From Bacteroidota bacterium (GTDB lineage: Bacteria; Bacteroidota; Ignavibacteria; Ignavibacteriales; Melioribacteraceae), in NCBI GenBank assembly GCA_018829205.1, contig JAHJUE010000010.1, positions 124,001 to 188,000 on the forward strand: DNA of 64,000 nt, written 5' to 3'. Position numbers and translations under genes: made by a program. Position 1 is the stretch's first letter. Each line of letters starts with the position of its first letter. The notes under the pieces were generated by a model. It made no database searches. It worked only from the letters and a program-made list of their open reading frames with translations, and was not told the origin of the DNA. Shown here piece by piece: positions 1-9,252 of this stretch.

Positions 1-69
1 TCATCTATTATTAACAGTTATCTTCAAAAAATTTATGATATATTATTTTCAACATGTATATTTTTTTTC

Positions 70-86
70 TTTTGCAAGTTGCAAAA
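70..86. promoter_or_regulatory. Short perfect inverted repeat upstream of tex
   Basis: TTTTGCAA and TTGCAAAA are separated by a single G, about 50 bases before the tex start codon. The size and position suit a dimeric repressor site. No candidate regulator is visible next to it, so this is only a possible operator. Confidence 0.25.
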
Positions 87-135
87 TAACAAAATAAGAG
101 TTTGATTTACGTTCCTAAAATTAAAAAGGTATAAA

Positions 136-2343
136 ATGAATATTCCCTTTGTTGTCTCCAAAGAATTAAACATAAAAGAAAATCAAATTTTAGAAGTAAT
201 TGGTTTATTTGCCGAAGGCGCCACAATCCCGTTTATTTCACGTTATAGAAAAGAAAAAACAGGCGGACTAGACGAAGAACAGCTGCGCGAAATAGAAACC
301 CGCTTAAACTATTTAACAATTCTTGAAGAAAGAAAACAGACAGTACTAAACAGTATCGAAGAACAGGGAAAACTTACCGATGAATTAAAGAATAAAATTC
401 TTGCCGCGGAAAAGCTTCAGGAAGTTGAGGATTTGTATCTTCCTTACAAGCCTAAAAGAAAAACAAGAGGCACAATTGCGAAAGCAAAAGGACTTGAACC
501 GCTTGCAATATTTATTTTGGAAAACCCTAAATTCTCAGGTGACTTCAATTCTAAACTTGCTGAATTTATTAATGAAGAAAAAGAAGTCCCCACAATTGAA
601 GATGCATTATCGGGCGCAAAAGATATTATTGCCGAAATGATTAGCGAAACTGCGGAAGTTCGTCAGGTTACCCGCGAATTTTTACTGGAGAAAGCTTCAA
701 TTGTTTCTCAAAAATCCACTGCAAAGGTAGACGAAACAAACAAAAAGAAGCCTGCCTCGCCGGCAGGCAGGAAAGATGTTTACGATATTTATCACGACTT
801 CACTTGCGAAATCCCAAAATTAAAGGAATACCAGGTTCTTGCCATAAACAGAGGCGAAAACGAAAAGTATCTTAAGGTAAATTTAAGCTTCGACAAACCA
901 TTAATACTTTCCGAAATATTTAATGCATTTTTTGAATACGAGGATTCTTTCTTCCTAGATATATTAAATGAAGTAGTTGAGGAATCATTCGGACGATTAA
1001 TTTTTCCTTCAATTGAAAGAGAGGTAAGAAATACTTTAACAGAAAAAGCGGATCTTCATGCAATTGAAATTTTCGCAAGCAATCTTAAACAGCTTCTGCT
1101 TCAGCCGCCCATTAATAATAAAATGATTATGGGAATTGACCCCGGATTTTATTCGGGTTCCAAAGTAGCGGTTATTGACCGTACGGGCAAATATCTTGAC
1201 GGAAGCACAATTTACCCTCATCCGCCTCAAAATAAAATTGAAGCGGCTAAAAAAACTGTTCTGGATTTCGTGAAAAAATATGATGTAGGTTTAATTGCTA
1301 TAGGCAACGGTACCGCCAGCCGCGAAACAGAACTGATGATAGCAGATTTAATTAAAGATAATTCACTTAAGTGCCATTATCTAATCGTAAATGAAGCGGG
1401 AGCTTCCGTTTATTCAGCGTCGCCTTTGGCTAAAACAGAATTCCCCGATCTTGAAGCCAGTCAAAGAGGAAATATATCAATTGCCCGCCGCGTGCTGGAT
1501 CCGCTAGCCGAGCTTGTTAAAATTGATCCTCAGTCCATCGGGGTGGGATTATACCAGCACGACGTTGATCAGAAACATCTTGCGAAAAAATTAGATGATG
1601 TTGTTGTTAGCTGCGTTAATTATGTAGGCGTTGATATTAATACCGCTTCTTCCGCTCTTCTTACATATGTTTCCGGTCTTAATAAAAGAATAGCCAATAA
1701 CATTATAAAACACCGCGAAAAAATTGGCAAGTTTACCAAACGTGAACAGATTCTTGAAGTAAGCGGTGTAGGTGAAAAATTATTTGAACAGTCCGCTGGT
1801 TTCTTAAAAATTCCTTCGGGTGAAAATCCGCTGGATAATACCTTTATTCATCCCGAATCTTATAAAGCGACCGAAAAACTATTAAAACTATGCAATCTTT
1901 CCACTACCGCAATTAACGAACCTGCCTTGCCGGCAGGCAGGAAAGGTGGGCTTGTCGACCTTGTAATAAAACAGAAAGGCGCAGTGAACGTTGCTTTGGA
2001 AGTCGGGGTAGGCGAACCGACATTAATGGATATTGTTGAAAACTTAAAAAAACCGGGACGCGATCCGCGCGAAGAAATGCCGAAACCAATTTTAAGAAGC
2101 GATGTGCTTAAAATGGAAGATTTAACAATCGGAATGAAATTAAAAGGTACGATTAGAAATGTTGTTGATTTCGGCGCCTTTGTAGATATTGGAGTAAAAC
2201 AGGACGGACTGATTCATATTTCTCAAATCACAAATAAATTTATTAAGCACCCAATTGAGGTTTTAAATGTGGGGGATATTGTTGACGTTAGCGTAGTAAG
2301 TATTGATATTCCCAAAGGGAGAATTTCATTGAGTATGAAATAA
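136..2343 (+). CDS. tex: Tex-family RNA-binding transcriptional accessory protein
   Basis: A cytoplasmic nucleic-acid-binding protein of the Tex/YhgF family, which is linked to transcription and RNA turnover. It has the usual order: a Tex N-terminal helical domain (about 1-190), an YqgF/RNase-H-like domain starting at GIDPGFYSG (about 333), tandem helix-hairpin-helix motifs (about 497-560) and a C-terminal S1 domain (about 661-735) ending ISLSMK. The 735 residues fit the family. AAAGGT precedes the ATG at a suitable distance. Two short GC-rich palindromes lie in frame inside the gene and encode ASPAGRK (about residue 207) and ALPAGRK (about residue 597). Both fall between domains, and they look like insertions rather than family sequence. 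Confidence 0.95.
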   Translation: MNIPFVVSKELNIKENQILEVIGLFAEGATIPFISRYRKEKTGGLDEEQLREIETRLNYLTILEERKQTVLNSIEEQGKLTDELKNKILAAEKLQEVEDLYLPYKPKRKTRGTIAKAKGLEPLAIFILENPKFSGDFNSKLAEFINEEKEVPTIEDALSGAKDIIAEMISETAEVRQVTREFLLEKASIVSQKSTAKVDETNKKKPASPAGRKDVYDIYHDFTCEIPKLKEYQVLAINRGENEKYLKVNLSFDKPLILSEIFNAFFEYEDSFFLDILNEVVEESFGRLIFPSIEREVRNTLTEKADLHAIEIFASNLKQLLLQPPINNKMIMGIDPGFYSGSKVAVIDRTGKYLDGSTIYPHPPQNKIEAAKKTVLDFVKKYDVGLIAIGNGTASRETELMIADLIKDNSLKCHYLIVNEAGASVYSASPLAKTEFPDLEASQRGNISIARRVLDPLAELVKIDPQSIGVGLYQHDVDQKHLAKKLDDVVVSCVNYVGVDINTASSALLTYVSGLNKRIANNIIKHREKIGKFTKREQILEVSGVGEKLFEQSAGFLKIPSGENPLDNTFIHPESYKATEKLLKLCNLSTTAINEPALPAGRKGGLVDLVIKQKGAVNVALEVGVGEPTLMDIVENLKKPGRDPREEMPKPILRSDVLKMEDLTIGMKLKGTIRNVVDFGAFVDIGVKQDGLIHISQITNKFIKHPIEVLNVGDIVDVSVVSIDIPKGRISLSMK
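751..771. repeat. GC-rich palindromic element inserted in tex (copy 1)
   Basis: A 21-base element beginning CCTGCC and ending GGCAGG with GCCGGC inside. It is almost identical to the copy at 1921-1941 (one base differs). It keeps the reading frame and adds seven codons read as PASPAGR in a linker. Its GC content is far above that of the surrounding gene. Confidence 0.8.
1921..1941. repeat. GC-rich palindromic element inserted in tex (copy 2)
   Basis: Second copy of the 21-base palindrome at 751-771, in the same orientation and the same reading frame. It is read as PALPAGR and lies between the helix-hairpin-helix region and the following conserved part. Confidence 0.8.
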
Positions 2344-2369
2344 ATATCCCCATCTTTGTTTTAATCTTT

Positions 2370-2411
2370 ATCCCGATCTTTATCTGATTAGGATAAAGAT
2401 CAAGATCGGGA
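2370..2411. terminator. Bidirectional terminator-like inverted repeat
   Basis: ATCCCGATC followed by TTTATC pairs with GATAAA and GATCGGGAT on the far side, with small internal offsets. It lies between the convergent tex gene and the small cysteine-rich gene and ends at the latter's stop codon. Confidence 0.6.
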
Positions 2412-2597
2412 TTATTTTACAAGGCACTTATTATTCTTATTATTATACTTTTCCAGAAGCGAGCACCAAACGGCAAGTTCTTTTCTGCATGCTCCGATCG
2501 AGTTTGGATCTGTAAATTCCGCGTGTTCGCAATAATAATCGCAAAACCTGGGCAAGTTCTTCAATTCTGTTTTATCTTTCTTTTTTGCTTTGGCCAT
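2412..2597 (-). CDS. Small cysteine-rich protein, function unknown
   Basis: A 61-residue protein with a lysine-rich start and five cysteines (C19, C23, C37, C45, C58) plus H25. The CxxxC spacing and the later cysteines suggest metal binding, but the pattern is not one I can name. It stands alone between tex (convergent) and the GGGP synthase gene (divergent). The composition and the terminator between it and tex support a real gene. No function is assigned. Confidence 0.55.
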   Translation of the reverse strand: MAKAKKKDKTELKNLPRFCDYYCEHAEFTDPNSIGACRKELAVWCSLLEKYNNKNNKCLVK

Positions 2598-2692
2598 ATT
2601 AAATCATTCTTTTTATAAAATTTGTGAGAATTATAACAAACTTTATTATCTTTGACAATAAATTTGAACATTCAAATCACAACACTTAATAA

Positions 2693-3451
2693 ATGAAAAT
2701 TTACGATTCCCTACAACAAGTCATTAATCTTAAAGGCGCGGCTTATCTTGTATTAATTGATCCGGATAAAACTGAAGAAATTAAACTTGGTAAGTTTGTT
2801 AGTTTCTGCGAAAAAAACGGCGTTGACGGATTCCTAATCGGCGGAAGCTTATTAACAAACGGAGATCTGTCAGGCACAATAAATATTGTAAAAAAGAATT
2901 CATCTCTCCCCGTAATAATATTCCCCGGAGCAGTAAACCAGGTAGTCCCTAACGCAGACGCAATACTTTTTATATCTTTAATAAGCGGAAGGAACGCCGA
3001 GCAATTGATAGGCAAACATGTTTTCGCAGCTCCGATAATAAAAAAATATAATATCGAACCAATCTCAACCGGATATATTTTAGTCGAATCGGGAAATGTA
3101 ACTACCGCCGGGTATATGAGCGGAAGCATACCTGTCCCGAGAAACAAACCTGAGATTGCGGCTTCTACCGCTTTAGCCGCCGAATATCTGGGAATGAAAT
3201 TAATTTATCTTGAAGCAGGTTCCGGAGCTGATATTTCGGTTCCCGAAGAAATGATAAAACTTGTCACGGAAACTTGTTCTGTCCCCGTGATTGTAGGGGG
3301 CGGAATTAAAGACGCGGATACGGCGCGTTCAAAAGTAAAAGCCGGCGCGAAAATAATTGTTACCGGAAATTATTTTGAGAATCAGAACAACTGGGAAAAA
3401 ATAAAAGAATTCGCTCAGGCGGTTCATATTAAAGAATCCATAAAAGTTTAA
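2693..3451 (+). CDS. Geranylgeranylglyceryl phosphate synthase family protein (PcrB/GGGPS)
   Basis: A TIM-barrel prenyltransferase that joins a polyprenyl diphosphate to glycerol-1-phosphate to form an ether-lipid precursor. The sequence shows the family's opening LIDPDK (about 22-27), the GGS motif (about 50), YLEAGSGA (about 173-180) and the phosphate-binding run GGGIKDADTA followed by ADKIIVTGN-like ending residues. The length (252) fits bacterial group II enzymes known from Bacteroidetes relatives. Substrate chain length cannot be read from sequence alone. It is followed by a strong hairpin and then gmhA. Confidence 0.9.
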   Translation: MKIYDSLQQVINLKGAAYLVLIDPDKTEEIKLGKFVSFCEKNGVDGFLIGGSLLTNGDLSGTINIVKKNSSLPVIIFPGAVNQVVPNADAILFISLISGRNAEQLIGKHVFAAPIIKKYNIEPISTGYILVESGNVTTAGYMSGSIPVPRNKPEIAASTALAAEYLGMKLIYLEAGSGADISVPEEMIKLVTETCSVPVIVGGGIKDADTARSKVKAGAKIIVTGNYFENQNNWEKIKEFAQAVHIKESIKV

Positions 3452-3456
3452 TAAAC

Positions 3457-3489
3457 AAAAGCCCAACTTCTCCAAGAAGTTGGGCTTTT
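3457..3489. terminator. Terminator-like hairpin, copy 1 of a dispersed family
   Basis: A perfect 15-base stem, AAAAGCCCAACTTCT against AGAAGTTGGGCTTTT, with a three-base CCA loop, six bases after the GGGP synthase stop. The A-run and T-run arms make it work as an intrinsic terminator on either strand. Near-identical hairpins occur at 4086, 4208 and 4817. Confidence 0.85.
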
Positions 3490-3499
3490 ATGAGGACTC

Positions 3500-4081
3500 A
3501 TGAACGCACAAGAATTTGTCTCCAATTCACTAAGAGAAAGCTCCGAAGTAAAATTACTTATTGAAAAAGAATGTTCGGCAGATATTATTAAATCAATCGG
3601 AATATTAGTCGATGCTTTTAAAAACGGGAAAAAACTTCTGCTTTGCGGAAACGGCGGCAGCGCCGCTGATAGTCAGCATATTGCCGCGGAATTTATGATC
3701 CGTTTAAGTCATGATCTTGATAGACCCGCGATTCCCGCAATTGCTTTAACAACCGATACATCAAATTTAACAGCCGGCGGTAATGATATCGGTTATGAAA
3801 ATGTATTTGCCCGCAATGTAGAAGGGCTTGGAAATGAAGGGGATGTTTTAATCGCTATATCAACAAGCGGAAACTCGGCTAACGTAATAAAAGCAGTGGA
3901 AAAAGCGAAAAGCAAGAACATGAAAGTAATAGGTTTTCTCGGAGGAAACGGAGGAAAATTAAAACATATTTCAGATGTCGCGATTGTTATTCCCTCTCAA
4001 AGCACACAAAGAATTCAGGAAGGACACATAACCGTTGCTCATATAATCTGCGAAGCGGTTGAGAGAAGTTTGTATTCATAA
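3500..4081 (+). CDS. gmhA: D-sedoheptulose 7-phosphate isomerase
   Basis: A cytosolic SIS-domain isomerase that converts sedoheptulose 7-phosphate to D-glycero-D-manno-heptose 7-phosphate for lipopolysaccharide core synthesis. The sequence shows the phosphate-binding LLCGNGGSAADSQHIAAEF (about 47-65), STSGNSANV (about 121) and the C-terminal QEGHITVAHIICE helix with the conserved histidines. The length (193) is typical. It lies between two copies of a terminator-like hairpin, so it is probably transcribed alone. No other heptose genes are nearby. Confidence 0.93.
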   Translation: MNAQEFVSNSLRESSEVKLLIEKECSADIIKSIGILVDAFKNGKKLLLCGNGGSAADSQHIAAEFMIRLSHDLDRPAIPAIALTTDTSNLTAGGNDIGYENVFARNVEGLGNEGDVLIAISTSGNSANVIKAVEKAKSKNMKVIGFLGGNGGKLKHISDVAIVIPSQSTQRIQEGHITVAHIICEAVERSLYS

Positions 4082-4085
4082 AGCA

Positions 4086-4119
4086 AAAAGTCCGACTTAT
4101 TTAAGAAGTCGGGCTTTTG
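4086..4119. terminator. Terminator-like hairpin, copy 2
   Basis: AAAAGTCCGACTT pairs with AAGTCGGGCTTTT apart from one wobble pair. It starts five bases after the gmhA stop and has the same design as the hairpins at 3457, 4208 and 4817. Confidence 0.8.
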
Positions 4120-4207
4120 AAATATTAGCGAGACCTGTGAAAACGAAACTCGCGTCAATAGTTGGGTTTAGCGGAAATATACACAGTGTAAAATTTATGA
4201 AACTAAG

Positions 4208-4240
4208 AAAAGCCCGACTTTTTCAAAAAGTTGGGCTTTT
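4208..4240. repeat. Terminator-like hairpin, copy 3, at the left side of the RAYT gene
   Basis: AAAAGCCCGACTTTTT pairs with AAAAAGTTGGGCTTTT with one wobble pair. It ends 16 bases before the transposase start codon, whereas a plain terminator would normally follow a gene. With the copy at 4817 it brackets the transposase gene. Confidence 0.75.
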
Positions 4241-4256
4241 AAGTTTTGGAGCATAA

Positions 4257-4814
4257 ATGCCTTACCGAAAACCCGCATACAAAAATCATTATTATCATGT
4301 ATATAATAGGGGCAATAATTATGAACCGATTTTCTACAACCAGCAAAATTATCACTTCTTTTTAAGAAGACTTCTTCTTTACTTTGAAAATAAAATCAAC
4401 CTTGTCGCATATTGTTTAATGCCGAATCATTATCATTTATTATTGGAAATTTTGGAAGATGATTTTTTACAGAAAGCCATGCAGAAATTTTCTACTAGTT
4501 ATACTAAAGCAATTAACAAAGAACAGAATAGAGTTGGTCATTTATTTCAGGGCAGGTACAAATCTAAACTAGTTCCTGACAATAACTACCTGCTCCATTT
4601 ATCTAGATATATTCATTTAAATCCGGTAAAAGCTGGATTAGTTCAAAATCCTCAAGACTGGTTTTTTTCTAGCTATCTGGATTTTATTAACATAAGAAAA
4701 AGCGAATTTCTAAACTTGGAGATTATAAGTTCACAAATTCAAGATTATCGGTATTTTGTAATGAGTTTCCAAGAAGAGCAGAATTATTATTTAAAAGACT
4801 TGTTGTTTGATTGA
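4257..4814 (+). CDS. REP-associated tyrosine transposase (RAYT, Y1 family)
   Basis: A single-strand DNA nickase/transposase of the IS200-like Y1 superfamily. It has the HUH-type metal site in MPNHYHLLL (H58, H60), a downstream tyrosine helix (SYTKAINKEQNRVGHLFQGRYKS, with the candidate nucleophile in SYTK at about 82) and the family ending YIHLNPVKAGLV. The length (185) is that of stand-alone RAYTs. Such proteins act on small palindromic REP elements. Here near-identical hairpins sit 16 bases upstream and 2 bases downstream, and related hairpins end the neighbouring genes. It looks intact, and no target-site duplication is obvious. Confidence 0.9.
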   Translation: MPYRKPAYKNHYYHVYNRGNNYEPIFYNQQNYHFFLRRLLLYFENKINLVAYCLMPNHYHLLLEILEDDFLQKAMQKFSTSYTKAINKEQNRVGHLFQGRYKSKLVPDNNYLLHLSRYIHLNPVKAGLVQNPQDWFFSSYLDFINIRKSEFLNLEIISSQIQDYRYFVMSFQEEQNYYLKDLLFD

Positions 4815-4816
4815 CA

Positions 4817-4851
4817 AAAAAGCCCAACTTCTTTAAGAAGTTGGGCTTTTT
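4817..4851. repeat. Terminator-like hairpin, copy 4, at the right side of the RAYT gene
   Basis: A perfect 17-base stem, AAAAAGCCCAACTTCTT against AAGAAGTTGGGCTTTTT, with a one-base centre. It begins two bases after the RAYT stop codon. Its arms match copy 1 (3457-3489) almost exactly. Confidence 0.85.
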
Positions 4852-4980
4852 AATTGGTCCTTAACATTTTTTCAGACAAATAAATTTTTTATCCTCTCAA
4901 AATCTGCATATGAAATACAAATTCATTATTTTGTGACCATAATAGAAAAACAAGTTAAAATCATAAAGGATGGTAATATT

Positions 4981-7239
4981 ATGACTGCAAATTTAGATAT
5001 GATTCAGAGAGTTTATGACGGACTGAAAGACAAGCATGAGAAAATCAGAGCTGTTTTAGGCAGACCATTAACTCTAACCGAAAAAATTCTTTACTCCCAT
5101 TTATGGGATGAAGTTTCACGCGAATTTAAACGCGCAAAAGATTACGTTGATTTGGCGCCCGACCGTGTTGCAATGCAGGACGCAACAGCACAAATGGCTA
5201 TGCTTCAGTTTATTCATTCGGGAAGAAAAAAAGCCGCCGTGCCTTCTACAATTCATTGCGATCACTTAATTCAAGCTCAAATTGGCGCAAAGGAAGATTT
5301 AGCAAGAGCAAACGATGAGAATGATGAAGTTTATAAATTTATGGAAACCGCCGGAGCTAAATACGGTGTTGGTTTCTGGAAACCGGGCGCGGGTATTATT
5401 CATCAGGTAGTTCTTGAAAATTACGCATTCCCCGGCGGATTGATGATCGGATCCGATTCACATACTCCTAATGCGGGGGGACTTGGAATGATTGCCGTCG
5501 GCGTTGGCGGAGCCGATGTTGTTGATGTTATGTCGGGTATGGCATGGGAATTAAAATGGCCGAAAATTATCGGAGTTAAATTAACCGGAAAACTTAACGG
5601 CTGGACATCTCCAAAAGATGTAATATTAAAACTTGCAGGCATACTAACTGTTAAAGGCGGAACCGGAGCTATAGTTGAATATTTCGGCGACGGAACCAAT
5701 TCAATTTCATGCACGGGTAAAGCTACAATTTGTAATATGGGTGCCGAAATTGGCGCTACTACTTCCCTATTCGCTTATGATGATAGAATGGCCGGATATT
5801 TAAAAAGCACAGATAGAAGCGATGTGGCCGATCTTGCGGATAAACATGCCGAATATTTAAAAGCAGACGATGAAGTGATTTCTGATCCGGTAAAATATTA
5901 TGATCAAGTTATTGAAATAAATCTGAACGAATTGGAGCCGCACCTAAATGGTCCTTTTACACCTGACAGAGCATGGCCTGTATCTCAAATGAAGGAAGCC
6001 GTAAAATCAGAAGGGTTCCCGGATAATATAAGCGTTTCTTTAATCGGAAGTTGTACTAACTCCAGTTATGAAGATATTGACCGCGCGGCAAATATTGCAA
6101 AACAGGCTTTATCAAAAGGACTTAAAGCAAAATCGCAGTTTACAATTACTCCCGGCAGCGAACAGGTACGCGCTACAATTGAAAGAGACGGTCAATTAAA
6201 GACTCTTACAGATTTCGGAGGTGTTGTTTTAGCTAACGCCTGCGGTCCTTGTATCGGCATGTGGAATAGAATGGATAATCCGAGCGGCGAAAGAAATACA
6301 ATTGTTACTTCTTTTAACAGAAACTTCGCTAAAAGAAATGACGGCAATCCGAATACCTTAGCATTTGTCGCGAGCCCCGAAATTACAACCGCGCTCGCTA
6401 TTTCAGGCAGTTTGTCATTTAATCCGGTTACCGACGAATTAGAAAACGAAAAAGGCGAAAAAGTTAAATTGGACGATCCGCACGGACTTGAACTTCCTGA
6501 AAAAGGTTTTGAAAAAGATCTTGAAGGTTTTCTCGCACCGCCTGAAGACGGTTCAAATGTGGATGTTATAATATCACCCGATAGTAAACGTCTGCAGTTC
6601 CTCGAAAAATTCTCTCCGTGGGATGGAAAAGATTATCTGGATTTGCCTGTATTGCTCAAAGCAAAAGGTAAATGCACTACGGATCATATTTCAATGGCAG
6701 GTCCATGGTTGCGTTTCAGAGGCCATCTTGACAACCTGTCCGATAATATGTTTCTCGGCGCAATAAACGCTTATAACGATAAACCCGGCGACGTAAAAAA
6801 TCAATTAACCGGTCAATATCAGCTCCCCCATCAAGTAGCTAGAGATTATAAAAAGAATGAAATTAACTGGGTGGTTGTAGGCGATGAAAACTACGGCGAA
6901 GGTTCAAGCCGTGAACACGCCGCTATGGAACCTAGGTTTCTCGGAGGTAAGGTTATCATAACAAAAAGCTTCGCGCGTATTCATGAAACTAATTTAAAGA
7001 AACAAGGAATGCTTCCGCTTACATTCGACAATCCTTCCGATTATGATAAAATTCTTGAGGATGACAGAATAAGCATTGTAGACTTAAAAGATTTCGCCGA
7101 AGACAAACAATTTATATGCGTAATAAAACATAAAGACGGTTCAACGGAAGAAATAAAATTAAACCATACTTTTAATAATGCGCAGATTGAATGGTTTAAA
7201 GCCGGAAGCGCATTAAATTTAATCGCTAAACTGCAGTAA
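4981..7239 (+). CDS. acnA: Aconitate hydratase (mitochondrial type)
   Basis: A TCA-cycle [4Fe-4S] enzyme that interconverts citrate and isocitrate. The three cluster cysteines are C358 (GSCTNSS) and C421/C424 (NACGPCIG). Their 63- and 3-residue spacing is that of mitochondrial aconitase. The C-terminal swivel domain carries [15 protein letters not shown]. The length from this start is 752 residues. I chose the ATG at 4981 because AAAGGATGG lies just before it and the protein start then fits the family; an upstream GTG at 4933 gives a non-conserved extension. It follows hairpin copy 4 and ends at a strong terminator, so it is likely monocistronic. Confidence 0.95.
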   Translation: MTANLDMIQRVYDGLKDKHEKIRAVLGRPLTLTEKILYSHLWDEVSREFKRAKDYVDLAPDRVAMQDATAQMAMLQFIHSGRKKAAVPSTIHCDHLIQAQIGAKEDLARANDENDEVYKFMETAGAKYGVGFWKPGAGIIHQVVLENYAFPGGLMIGSDSHTPNAGGLGMIAVGVGGADVVDVMSGMAWELKWPKIIGVKLTGKLNGWTSPKDVILKLAGILTVKGGTGAIVEYFGDGTNSISCTGKATICNMGAEIGATTSLFAYDDRMAGYLKSTDRSDVADLADKHAEYLKADDEVISDPVKYYDQVIEINLNELEPHLNGPFTPDRAWPVSQMKEAVKSEGFPDNISVSLIGSCTNSSYEDIDRAANIAKQALSKGLKAKSQFTITPGSEQVRATIERDGQLKTLTDFGGVVLANACGPCIGMWNRMDNPSGERNTIVTSFNRNFAKRNDGNPNTLAFVASPEITTALAISGSLSFNPVTDELENEKGEKVKLDDPHGLELPEKGFEKDLEGFLAPPEDGSNVDVIISPDSKRLQFLEKFSPWDGKDYLDLPVLLKAKGKCTTDHISMAGPWLRFRGHLDNLSDNMFLGAINAYNDKPGDVKNQLTGQYQLPHQVARDYKKNEINWVVVGDENYGEGSSREHAAMEPRFLGGKVIITKSFARIHETNLKKQGMLPLTFDNPSDYDKILEDDRISIVDLKDFAEDKQFICVIKHKDGSTEEIKLNHTFNNAQIEWFKAGSALNLIAKLQ

Positions 7240-7265
7240 CAAATCCTAAAATTATTATTTAAACA

Positions 7266-7290
7266 AACGGGCAATTTATTATTGCCCGTT
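7266..7290 (+). terminator. Intrinsic terminator of the aconitase gene
   Basis: AACGGGCAAT and ATTGCCCGTT form a perfect 10-base stem around a TTATT loop and are followed by a T-rich stretch. Confidence 0.8.
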
Positions 7291-7370
7291 CTTATTTTAA
7301 ATCCACTGTAACCTTTATTTCTTCCACTCTGTCTAAAAAAATACATTTGAAAAACTTTATGGGGGTACTT

Positions 7371-9197
7371 GTGAAAAAATATATAATAATTATCAGCGCT
7401 TTGCTAATTATAAACGGCAGCGGACTTTTACTGAAGGCTCAGGGAAATGCCGATAAAATAAAATATGAATTAAGATTTGACAACGTTTCCGACGATCTGT
7501 TTCATGTGACTATATATCCTCCGCAATTAACAGAACTTAACAAGACATATAATTTTATCTCGACCGCTCCCGGAACTTATAAGGTATTGGATTTCGGAAG
7601 ATTTGTAAAATCATTTGAAGCCTATGATGCCGAAGGCGGAATGATCCCGGTAAAACAGATTTCGGTAAATAAATGGGAAATTTTAGATCCGCAAAAAGCC
7701 GTTCAAATTGTATATACAATCGAAGATTCATATGACGCCGACACAAAAGAAAACAGGCTTTCGCCTATGACCGGAACGGCAATCGACGATAAATTCGCGC
7801 TTATAAATAATTTCGGTGTATTCGGTTTTTTTGAGAATATGCAGAAGAATCCTATCAAACTTAAAATTTCATATCCTGAAAACTGGTCGGCGGGAACTGC
7901 ATTAAATATTTCCAATGACGGATATTATTACGCCGATTCGTTTGATCATTTTGCCGATTCCCCGATTCTCCTCGGCGAACTTACACATGCGGCAACAGAC
8001 GCAGGAGGCATAAAGGTTGAAATGTTTTCGTTTTCAGATTCCGAAGAAATATACGCAGACACATTATTGAAACTATGCGGACCGATTCTAAACGCGACCG
8101 CAGAATTTATAGGCTATAACCCGGTAGATAGATATTCATTCCTAATGATATTCATGAGTTTGGAAACATATCAGCGCCAGAATTTGTGGGGAGCCGGCGC
8201 GCATGAACATTCATACAGTTCGGTATACGGAATTCCAATATCGCCCGAAACCCTAAAATCCATAACCGGCACAATCTCTCACGAGTTTTTTCATATAATG
8301 ACCCCGCTTAATCTTCACAGCGATATTATTGAAAACTACAACTGGGCTGAGCCTATTGCCTCCCGGCATTTATGGCTGTATGAAGGACTTACAGAATGGG
8401 CTTCGGAAATTCTTCAGTTCAGAGGCGGACTTATTACAATGAAGGAATATTTGAAAGAAACCAGCATGAAAATAAATCGAACCAAAAGATTTAATACCGG
8501 TTTAAGCCTTACCGAGGTTTCCGAAAAATCCTACGATCCCGCAATGACAATGGAATATCTTAATTTTTACCAGAAAGGTTCTCTCGTTAATTCGCTTCTT
8601 GATATATTATTGCTCGATTTATCAGACGGCGAAAAAGGGCTGCGTGAAGTATTTATTGATCTTTCTAAAAAATACGGGAAGAACAAGTCGTTTAAAGATG
8701 ACGAATTTTTCAAGATTTTTTCCGATAACACATATCCTGAAGTGGGATTATTTTTCGATAAATATATAAAAGACACATTGGCGCTCCCCATTGAAGATTA
8801 CTTCGGCAGAATCGGGGTCAGGTTAATTCCCGAAAGAATTCCGGAAAACGCGAAACCTAGGATGGGATTAAGCTTTATGCCGTCTGAAAATAAGGAGATT
8901 ATGCTGAGAGATGTTTCGGCGGAAGCTGCAGTATTTGGATTTAAAAACGGAGATATCGTAGTTAAATTTTTTGGTGAAGACGCAACATTCACTAATTTCG
9001 GAAAACTTATTGATAAATCAAGAAAGCTGAATATAGGCGACGAGTACGAGGTGCTTGTAAAACGAGACGGTGAGGAAAAGCTTATAAAGGCAAAACTATT
9101 TATGAGCATTGAACACAACGTGCTCGAACCAATGGAGAATATGAACGACAGGCAGTTAAAATTATTCGACGCCTGGAAACGGAACATGCCTTTATAA
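7371..9197 (+). CDS. Secreted M61-family metallopeptidase (glycyl aminopeptidase-like)
   Basis: An exported zinc peptidase. After a signal peptide (KKYIIIISALLIINGSGLLLKA) comes an N-terminal beta domain, then the HExxH zinc motif HEFFH (304-308) and the downstream glutamate in EGLTEW, and finally a PDZ-like C-terminal domain starting near PRMGLSF. The family removes N-terminal residues, often glycine. The start is a choice between TTG 7347, ATG 7359 and GTG 7371. A GGGGG run five bases before the GTG, and a signal peptide starting directly with VKKY, favour 7371. It faces the DUF192 gene. Confidence 0.85.
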   Translation: MKKYIIIISALLIINGSGLLLKAQGNADKIKYELRFDNVSDDLFHVTIYPPQLTELNKTYNFISTAPGTYKVLDFGRFVKSFEAYDAEGGMIPVKQISVNKWEILDPQKAVQIVYTIEDSYDADTKENRLSPMTGTAIDDKFALINNFGVFGFFENMQKNPIKLKISYPENWSAGTALNISNDGYYYADSFDHFADSPILLGELTHAATDAGGIKVEMFSFSDSEEIYADTLLKLCGPILNATAEFIGYNPVDRYSFLMIFMSLETYQRQNLWGAGAHEHSYSSVYGIPISPETLKSITGTISHEFFHIMTPLNLHSDIIENYNWAEPIASRHLWLYEGLTEWASEILQFRGGLITMKEYLKETSMKINRTKRFNTGLSLTEVSEKSYDPAMTMEYLNFYQKGSLVNSLLDILLLDLSDGEKGLREVFIDLSKKYGKNKSFKDDEFFKIFSDNTYPEVGLFFDKYIKDTLALPIEDYFGRIGVRLIPERIPENAKPRMGLSFMPSENKEIMLRDVSAEAAVFGFKNGDIVVKFFGEDATFTNFGKLIDKSRKLNIGDEYEVLVKRDGEEKLIKAKLFMSIEHNVLEPMENMNDRQLKLFDAWKRNMPL

Positions 9198-9252
9198 TTT
9201 AATTAACGGGGAAGGAAATAATTTTTCATGCGGCGCGGGCGTTAAGTTTGCG

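Noticed and set aside
4059-4256. 65-codon open frame spanning the gmhA end and two hairpins
   Set aside because: It overlaps gmhA and reads through two hairpin repeats; the protein has no recognisable character.
4933-4980. GTG start giving aconitase 16 extra residues
   Set aside because: The ATG at 4981 has a better ribosome site and matches the family N-terminus.
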